Assembly: GCA_937916345.1 (NCBI GenBank) | Contig: CALFUE010000130.1 | Span: 1 to 19,762 of the forward strand | Reading direction: 5' to 3' | DNA: 19,762 nt | From: an uncultured bacterium | GTDB lineage: Bacteria > Bacillota > Clostridia > Lachnospirales > Lachnospiraceae | The notes under the pieces: generated by a model | Database searches by the model: none | What the model saw: only the letters and a program-made list of their open reading frames with translations | Told to the model about the DNA's origin: nothing | Position numbers and translations under genes: made by a program | In this document: positions 15,601 through 19,762 of the stretch, one piece after another | Position numbering within the stretch: the first letter of the stretch is position 1 | How the letters are laid out: the number at the start of each line of letters is the position of its first letter

Positions 15601-15670
15601 GCATGCCGCCTGCCAGCGCAACAGTCAGACCCGCTGACAGCAGCCTTTTCGAAAGCTTCATGTCTCTCAT
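12650..15670 (-). CDS. Giant multidomain solute-binding protein with two carbohydrate-binding-like domains (first system)
   Basis: This 1006-residue secreted protein is more than twice the length of an ordinary sugar-binding protein. A Sec signal peptide (probable cleavage AYA|A after residue 35) has no lipobox cysteine. Two beta-sandwich, CBM6/35-like domains follow: about 75-252 (FDFTVSESGFYTPVLTYYP; YLTAGSHTLSIV) and about 278-427 (VRVEAENTDKM; WNFEVPEDGYYDMSF; YLSAGSHVLKMEV). A helical region (about 455-520) leads into a family 1 extracellular binding-protein domain (about 590-960, TLTLWVGTGRDQANVVKALIDEF-type start; FYRKDILAEIGLDIPRTWDE; WEFLKWWTSAETQ). It should bind glycan and hand it to the permeases encoded just downstream. 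AGGAGG lies five bases before the ATG. How it is held at the cell is unclear. Confidence 0.92.
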   Translation of the reverse strand: MRDMKLSKRLLSAGLTVALAGGMLPAAVGYGDAYAATTLSDEEFERIISTYSLDDSILPYKEYVASHESVHPSAEVVVGAAEISRYENETGESEAELLAGFEGFGGTAIMTGEQDIIEFDFTVSESGFYTPVLTYYPVEGKSSEIQRAFFLDGALPYEEMSLIEINRIWTTDVSEKYKDANGITVKAWETDNQGFQVKPEAIEAPEWVLAPLYDSNGYITDPLEIYLTAGSHTLSIVSQKEPMAIGNITFTQVSRLMDYADYKSSYDNNGAIVTRGVNVRVEAENTDKMSSQMLYPRQDQSSPYVYPSSPKLLFNNVVGGTSWQEAGQWIEWNFEVPEDGYYDMSFFAKQNYVRGIDVCRKIYIDGEVPFTEMSDYGFAYHQSWWMETVSDDDGNPYSFYLSAGSHVLKMEVVLGDMADIIARVQASVQDLNSIYRQIIYITGVAPDVDRDYQIEASLPGLTAEIQEVYDEISDIIEQLKITAGNNSDKLTVLITMRDQLKELIKDNERFTEVISSYKTNVRACGNWITQMLPQPLAIDRIVIHSSDVVPEGTEGGFFDGIGYELQRLYYSFVIDYNQIGNVAEDTKDSVTLTLWVGTGRDQANVVKALIDENFTNNTGINVNVQLVDMNTLLRATLAGEGPDMAIQVANTNGIAGAVLNTGNDTPVNYGLRHAVLDLSQFSGYDEVASRFAESAIVPFSFNGATYALPETETFPMMFYRKDILAEIGLDIPRTWDEVKVAMTVLAKNQMEFGMLPTEQIFAMLLFQNGGEYYTENGDRSMLDSDIAVKVFKEYCEFYTDYKLDKATSVEERFRTGECPIIISDYTTYNNLQVSAPDIAGLWDFTVVPGIEQEDGTINHTTGATGLADIIMANTRHPDEAWEFLKWWTSAETQTLYGREMESLMGASARVATANLEALANLSWPIKDYNELIEQLEQGKGIPQVPGGYYTWRNVNNAFYSVTTDASSTGRSYVATPREELMDKVLYINAEIDYKRIEFELPLSSGN

Positions 15671-15686
15671 GTAAACCTCCTGAATT

Positions 15687-16334
15687 TTAATCCCTGTACC
15701 ACTGATCCGGATTGTCGTCCGACTCAGGCATTACCTTTATCAAAACCCTTTCCACGAGATATGTGGAAAGATACGCACACGCGCCCGGCACTACAAAGAT
15801 GAAGAGTACCGGAAGAACGCGTATCACGAGAAATCCACCGAGCAGATCCAAAGCAGCTATAAGAATAGTTATATAAAAATATCTGAAACTGACATAGGCG
15901 GCCATCCGAAGGATTCCCGTAAGCTTCATGTCAAATCTCGAAAACACCGGCGGTATCCACACCGCTATAAACAGCGTGACAGCTATCAGCACATATATAA
16001 GAACCAGCGCCGGGCTGAAGTTGTTTTGGACGAATCCGTTCTCGACGAGGAGCAGTCCGTTGTAGTACAGTCCGAAGAGCCATAGTATCAGGAGGATCGA
16101 GGTTATCAATCCTCTGACGAATACCCTCTTCATCGAGCCGAAAAATTCCTTTGTGACAGAGCTCCTGTCATGCCTGACACACTTAACCATCACATAGTAG
16201 AAGGATGTAAGGCTTGGTATGACAGTCACCAACGGTATACAGCACAAAACACAGTAAATAGTGGCAAGCAGCGTCTCTCCTACCTTGTCTGTCAGCGTGA
16301 AAAGCCACCCTTCCTCCTTAAAAAACGAAGGCAC
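15687..16334 (-). CDS. DUF624 (YesL-type) integral membrane protein
   Basis: This 215-residue protein is a paralogue of the one at 71-751. Both keep an F/K-rich start, the CSIP or CCIP segment in the first hydrophobic helix, PP-x-x-SRF followed by ILRMAA and FRY, and a WY-x-x C-terminus (WYRD here). Hydrophobic segments lie near 20-45, 74-96, 108-130, 150-170 and 172-195. The GTG start is three bases after the stop of the mannanase gene, with GGGAGGG at 16345-16351 inside the mannanase 3' end, so the two are likely coupled. In other Firmicutes DUF624 genes accompany sugar ABC transporters, as here just before the giant binding protein. The biochemical role is unknown. Confidence 0.87.
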   Translation of the reverse strand: MPSFFKEEGWLFTLTDKVGETLLATIYCVLCCIPLVTVIPSLTSFYYVMVKCVRHDRSSVTKEFFGSMKRVFVRGLITSILLILWLFGLYYNGLLLVENGFVQNNFSPALVLIYVLIAVTLFIAVWIPPVFSRFDMKLTGILRMAAYVSFRYFYITILIAALDLLGGFLVIRVLPVLFIFVVPGACAYLSTYLVERVLIKVMPESDDNPDQWYRD

Positions 16335-16337
16335 TTT

Positions 16338-17924
16338 TTACAAACCCTCCCTGATAGGATAGTTTTTCAGATCGGGCAGATCCTCGCCTGTAATGGTGAG
16401 CCCGGACGCGTAGAACTCGTTTATTTTGTCTCTTTCGGTATATTCATCGCTGTAGGCGTAAACTGCGGTGTTTTTAGCAGTAAACTCACCGCTCCAGGTG
16501 CACCAGAAGCCCCACATGGCGCCATCCCGCTTCATGAGGGTGGGATCGGGCACGCAGCCGTTTTCGGAGAGGACTACCAGCTTCCTGTTTGGTGTGTAGT
16601 CCACCGCAGTATAATATTTGTTTGCCTGTGAAGTATATACATGATTGCCGGGATAGATATCCTCACCGATGATGTCTACATATTCATCTCCGGGATACCA
16701 GTCGGCCTTCTGCCCGTTCCAAAGCCAGATGAGATTATCCAGATGATACTCATTCACGAATTTGTCGTACATGAGCTTGTAGAGTGCAAGATAGGGCTCG
16801 CTGCCCTTTTCTCCCCACCAGAACCAGCCGCCGCCGGCCTCGTGAAGGGGACGCCAGAGGATGGGAACATCAGCCTCTTTCAGTATGCTGAGCTTTTCTG
16901 CGATGGCATCCATATCGGACACCAACAGATCATACCCCTCCTGATCCTCGCCGTTCATTATCTTTTCGAGATCAATGCTGGAAGCCTCAGGTCTGAAGCT
17001 GGAATACCACTCACCGGTCACATACTTTTCGGGAGTCGTCCAGTGCCAGCAGAGCGTCACAATATAACCCGCGTCCCATGCGGTCTGTGCCAGCTCAATG
17101 GTCCTTGAGGCAGCGCCGTGTGCCTGGTTTGTGGGAGAATAATTCATCATATCCATGCCAAGAACCGCGGGCTTTTTGCCTGTAACCTTTTCGATGGCGA
17201 CGAACTCCTTGCCGAAAACGCCGTCGTCACAGTATTGTCCGGACAAGCTCCTCTTGCCGTACTCGTCCAGCATGAAGCTGTAGAGTCTCTTTGCATTGTC
17301 TGAGGCGTTGGGATTTGAAAGACCTGCGCTTATCGCATAGAAGGACTCGTCTACAGGCTCTGCCGTGTAGACTGCCATCCTGTCGAGATCTATATAACCC
17401 CAGTAAGCGGTAACACGAACTGTGTGGTCTCCCGCTGTGAGGTATGCATGTCTGAATGTGTAATCCGAAAAATCACTAGAATCAGTGACGATGGTTCCAA
17501 CGGACTCTCCGTCGAGAGAAAGATAATTTTCCTTGTAGCCGGCCGCGCGGGTGGTGAATACCAGATCATAAAAACCATCCTCAGGAACAGATATATTCAG
17601 ATCCAGAGAATCCTCATCTACCTTATTGAAGCCGGCGGCATATCCGGTCCCGGAATAGCCGTCCGAGGTGGAATCTGCTTTGACATTCCCGATAAATGAG
17701 GCATCTTCCGCCTCATACTCTGCGATAAGCTCAGGCACGAAGACCTCCTTTTCAGCCACTTCTGATGCTGTCTCACTCCCTGTCGCGTCATCCTGCTGTG
17801 TATCTGAGGCACCGGTCGAAGCGGTGCCTGATGCGGGAGCACCCGAAGAAGCCCCGCAGCCTGCCATTGCAAAAGCCACAGCCAAAGCCATGCCTACCGC
17901 TACAAATCTTTGCGTTCTTCTCAT
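16338..17924 (-). CDS. Beta-mannanase lipoprotein: CBM35-like module plus GH26
   Basis: This 528-residue enzyme should cleave beta-1,4-mannan (EC 3.2.1.78 class) outside the cell. The lipobox MAGC (C23) anchors it, followed by a low-complexity linker (about 25-62). A CBM35-like module spans about 66-190, starting AEYEAEDASFIGN, with a Gly-Tyr-x-Gly-Thr-Gly-Tyr stretch and YLTAGDHTVRV. The GH26 domain runs from about 210 to 515. The acid/base glutamate is in WRPLHEAGGGWFWWG (E362), the nucleophile in VVLSENG (E454), and the subsite aromatic segments CWHWTTPEKY and IWLWNG are also present. It is first in the operon, behind the promoter at 17961-17989, with GGGGGA before the ATG. This gene gives the best clue to substrate for the whole locus. 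Arabinoxylan-type activity exists in few GH26 members and is less likely. Confidence 0.93.
   Translation of the reverse strand: MRRTQRFVAVGMALAVAFAMAGCGASSGAPASGTASTGASDTQQDDATGSETASEVAEKEVFVPELIAEYEAEDASFIGNVKADSTSDGYSGTGYAAGFNKVDEDSLDLNISVPEDGFYDLVFTTRAAGYKENYLSLDGESVGTIVTDSSDFSDYTFRHAYLTAGDHTVRVTAYWGYIDLDRMAVYTAEPVDESFYAISAGLSNPNASDNAKRLYSFMLDEYGKRSLSGQYCDDGVFGKEFVAIEKVTGKKPAVLGMDMMNYSPTNQAHGAASRTIELAQTAWDAGYIVTLCWHWTTPEKYVTGEWYSSFRPEASSIDLEKIMNGEDQEGYDLLVSDMDAIAEKLSILKEADVPILWRPLHEAGGGWFWWGEKGSEPYLALYKLMYDKFVNEYHLDNLIWLWNGQKADWYPGDEYVDIIGEDIYPGNHVYTSQANKYYTAVDYTPNRKLVVLSENGCVPDPTLMKRDGAMWGFWCTWSGEFTAKNTAVYAYSDEYTERDKINEFYASGLTITGEDLPDLKNYPIREGL
16345..16351 (-). promoter_or_regulatory. 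Ribosome binding site inside the mannanase 3' end
   Basis: The minus strand reads GGGAGGG, ten bases before GTG at 16332-16334. It overlaps the last mannanase codons, and no in-frame ATG fits better, so it supports the GTG start of the DUF624 gene and coupling to mannanase translation. Confidence 0.65.
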
Positions 17925-17960
17925 GTGAATTCCCCCAAAAATTTACAACCTAATAGGGGA

Positions 17961-17989
17961 AGTTTATCAGAATTTCACAAAAAGTTCAA
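17961..17989 (-). promoter_or_regulatory. Sigma-70-type promoter of the mannan operon
   Basis: On the minus strand TTGAAC (17984-17989) and TAAACT (17961-17966) are separated by exactly 17 bases, and TG one base before the -10 makes it an extended -10 element. It lies about 37 bp before the mannanase start codon, whose GGGGGA ribosome binding site is at 17931-17936. A weaker alternative is TCGACA at 18040-18045 with TATAAA at 18015-18020 (19-base spacing). No other gap in the window has a comparable promoter. Confidence 0.7.
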
Positions 17990-18065
17990 CATTCTTTCAC
18001 AATTCAGAACAACATTTATAGTTATTTTACAAATTTTAATGTCGATTTTTGTAAGAATTGCACAA
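17969..18065 (-). repeat. Three TTGTGMAA-type 12-mers, putative operator sites
   Basis: On the minus strand TTGTGCAATTCT (18054-18065), TTGTGAAAGAAT (17991-18002) and TTGTGAAATTCT (17969-17980) share TTGTG-M-AA and an end in T. The last one fills the spacer between -35 and -10, so a bound protein would block RNA polymerase; the first lies about 65 bp further upstream. A pair of such sites is what a repressor with upstream looping would use, but the AT-rich background makes chance similarity possible. AAATCGATTT next to the first copy is a perfect palindrome. Confidence 0.45.
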
Positions 18066-18086
18066 ATCGATTTTTTATATTATGAT

Positions 18087-18116
18087 GTCGGGGTCAAAAG
18101 GTATTTTGACCCCGAC
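18087..18116 (-). terminator. Hairpin closing the GH43 gene, probable terminator
   Basis: Two perfectly complementary 13-base arms (GTCGGGGTCAAAA and its complement) flank a four-base loop, starting on the last base of the GH43 stop codon. The stem is strong and GC-rich at its base. After it the minus strand has only ATCATAATATAAAA, not a T-run, so intrinsic termination may be partial, leaving read-through into the mannan operon. Confidence 0.55.
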
Positions 18117-19762
18117 TATGATGCGAGGGGTTTGGAACCCCAGAGAGTAAGCTGACCATTTTCACCCAATGTGGTGAATACGAGGGTGGTAATATTTGAC
18201 TCCTCTATCTTCATAGGAAGCGCCACTCCTTTATAGATATCGTCATTTCCTCCGGTAAGCTCAAGCGTGATATAACAATTTCCCGGATCATAGCTCCAGC
18301 TTCCGGAATACCGACCGCTGACGCTTCCGTCGCCGCTCAGTTCGATGGTATCCGAGACAACCACGTCATAATTTGCGTAATCGATATCCAGGCGGTGGAG
18401 CATCACCTCGTAGGTTCCCGCAACATCCTCCGCGCTCAGGCTGTTATCGAGCGTCTCCCCGTTGGTATGATAGGGAGCAGCCACTAACCAGCCATTCTCA
18501 TTTACAAAGAGCTGGTGAACTCTCACGAAATGTCCTTCGGTACCGTCGGTTGTCCTGGTGTGATAGATGAGGAATATGCGACCATCGTCGTCCACAAACG
18601 CCGAATTGTGACCCTGAGCCACCTGACCGGTGGAGAAAGAGCGCCACTTGTAAGCGCCGAAGAGTCTCACACCTATTCCCTGGTTAAAGTTCTGCGCCCA
18701 CGAGTCGTAGAGCGGGGAATTACCGAGCTCATCATAGTAATCTCCGTCAGGAGCGTTGCTCCTGAATACCCGCATATTGTAACCCTCCTTTGCGGCGAGT
18801 CCGCCGTAGGTCACGAACAGATAGTAATAGTCGCCCACCTTTTGGATATAGGAAGCCTCGCCTGACACGTACCAACCGCCTGCCAGCTTCCTTCCGAAAT
18901 AAGCGTCACTGTGGTCGTCGGTCTCATATGTCACGGAATTGTCTCTCAGTCCGGTTTTGGGATCCAGCTTCAACAGGAAGATACCGCCGCTCCAGGAACC
19001 GTAGCTCATCCACAGTCCGCCCTCGCCGTCAGTGAATACACAGGGGTCTATACAGTTGGGAAATTTGTCTCCCCATTTCTTGTTCTCAACGCCGTTTGTG
19101 ACATAACGATCCGGCAGCTCATCCGTTCCCAGGACATTCAGCACATCAGTCTCTGCCGCCGTGTCCGGGGTAAAGCCTCCGTAAACCACCGTATCCACAT
19201 AGGTATAAGGACCTGTGGCCTCATCGGCCGTGAGAAGCACAATATTTGATATCCAGTCATCGCCGTCGGCGCTCAGGTACATGCAGTATTTTCCGAGCTC
19301 ATCGCTCCATATCACATCGGGAGCCCAGAGATAACCGAACCAGTCGCCGTTTCCGTCCTTGTTCCAGGCGCGGATCTTTGTCTTTTCCTCCTCAGTAAAG
19401 GATGCCCGAAACTCTGAATCCATATTTGTCCAATTGGTCAGATCGGGGGATGAGGAAAGTCCCATGTGAGTTCCAAAGATGTAGTAGGTTCCATCCTTAT
19501 CCTTGAAGATACTGGGATCGTGACAGCTGGTGCGGGCGGCATATTCCTTTTGGTCAGCCGTAAATTCAAGCTTCTCCTGGCGCAGGTTCATGTCTATTAC
19601 GATGCGAAGTGTGGCGTCGGTATCGGCATACTTAAACTGCACATAGGGGCGGACAGTCACGGTCTTGTCACCTGTGAAGGATTTGATGCTGCTTGCCCCG
19701 CTCTTTTTGGGAAGGGCGCTCCCGCCGCTGCTCAAAGTTCCATCGAGGACAAAATTCTCGCC
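18116..19762 (-). CDS. GH43 glycoside hydrolase, arabinanase-like (partial, N-terminus beyond the window)
   Basis: The frame is open to the right edge (visible start GENFVLDG) and ends at TAG. The GH43 five-bladed propeller core is recognisable. Counting from 19733-19735, a TTG that is not the true start, the three acids are base D73 (CHDPSIFKDKDGTYY), pKa-tuning D230 (FPNCIDPCVF) and acid E293 (YVSGEASYI). H376 in QGHNSAF is the metal-site His of arabinanases. A C-terminal beta-barrel domain (about 415-539) follows, as in B. subtilis Abn2-type endo-arabinanases. The N-terminal part before the core (about 1-65) looks like a sandwich-type accessory domain. Endo-1,5-alpha-L-arabinanase is the best guess; another GH43 specificity is possible. 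A hairpin follows the stop, so it is probably a separate unit from the mannan operon. Confidence 0.87.
   Translation of the reverse strand, partial: GENFVLDGTLSSGGSALPKKSGASSIKSFTGDKTVTVRPYVQFKYADTDATLRIVIDMNLRQEKLEFTADQKEYAARTSCHDPSIFKDKDGTYYIFGTHMGLSSSPDLTNWTNMDSEFRASFTEEEKTKIRAWNKDGNGDWFGYLWAPDVIWSDELGKYCMYLSADGDDWISNIVLLTADEATGPYTYVDTVVYGGFTPDTAAETDVLNVLGTDELPDRYVTNGVENKKWGDKFPNCIDPCVFTDGEGGLWMSYGSWSGGIFLLKLDPKTGLRDNSVTYETDDHSDAYFGRKLAGGWYVSGEASYIQKVGDYYYLFVTYGGLAAKEGYNMRVFRSNAPDGDYYDELGNSPLYDSWAQNFNQGIGVRLFGAYKWRSFSTGQVAQGHNSAFVDDDGRIFLIYHTRTTDGTEGHFVRVHQLFVNENGWLVAAPYHTNGETLDNSLSAEDVAGTYEVMLHRLDIDYANYDVVVSDTIELSGDGSVSGRYSGSWSYDPGNCYITLELTGGNDDIYKGVALPMKIEESNITTLVFTTLGENGQLTLWGSKPLAS

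Noticed and set aside
19733..19735. TTG as the start of the GH43 protein
   Set aside because: The frame stays open upstream to the window edge, the residues before it continue smoothly, and no ribosome binding site precedes it, so the true start is beyond the window.

Overview
The window looks like part of a polysaccharide-utilisation operon from an anaerobic, plant-fibre-degrading Firmicute, most likely a gut or rumen Lachnospiraceae. The reasons are the CUT1 sugar ABC permeases without a dedicated ATPase, the DUF624, NHL, YIP1 and DUF5696 accessory proteins typical of clostridial sugar-transport operons, the strong AGGAGG-type ribosome binding sites, and surface lipoproteins with acidic or serine-rich linkers. 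The genus assignment is inference. Every credible gene is on the minus strand, so transcription runs from high to low coordinates.

Right edge (18116-19762): the 3' part of a GH43 enzyme, probably arabinan-active, closed by a perfect 13-bp hairpin that starts on the last base of its stop codon. The 162-bp AT-rich gap (17925-18086) carries a good sigma-70-type promoter and three copies of a TTGTGMAA-type 12-mer, a plausible operator. This is the only clear transcription start in the window.

From 17924 to the left edge the genes are tightly packed, with gaps or overlaps mostly under 45 bp and one 79-bp gap, so they probably form one long operon. The order is: GH26 beta-mannanase lipoprotein with a CBM35-like module; DUF624 membrane protein; a 1006-residue secreted solute-binding protein with two carbohydrate-binding-like domains; two CUT1 permeases; an NHL-propeller/TPR protein with a C-terminal anchor; a YIP1-family membrane protein; an anchored DUF5696 protein with a glycosidase-like look; a second pair of CUT1 permeases; a lipoprotein with three tandem Trp-rich modules; a second, conventional solute-binding lipoprotein; a second DUF624 protein; and the first ten codons of one more gene.

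Working model: the mannanase cuts beta-mannan at the cell surface, the triple-module lipoprotein and the domain-rich binding proteins capture the products, and two permease pairs import them using an ATPase encoded elsewhere. The NHL-TPR, YIP1 and DUF5696 proteins sit exactly between the two permease pairs and all appear membrane-bound, facing outside or integral. They are the best candidates for an undescribed machine that couples surface glycan handling to the two importers. No transcription regulator, ATPase, RNA gene, mobile element or CRISPR array is visible.
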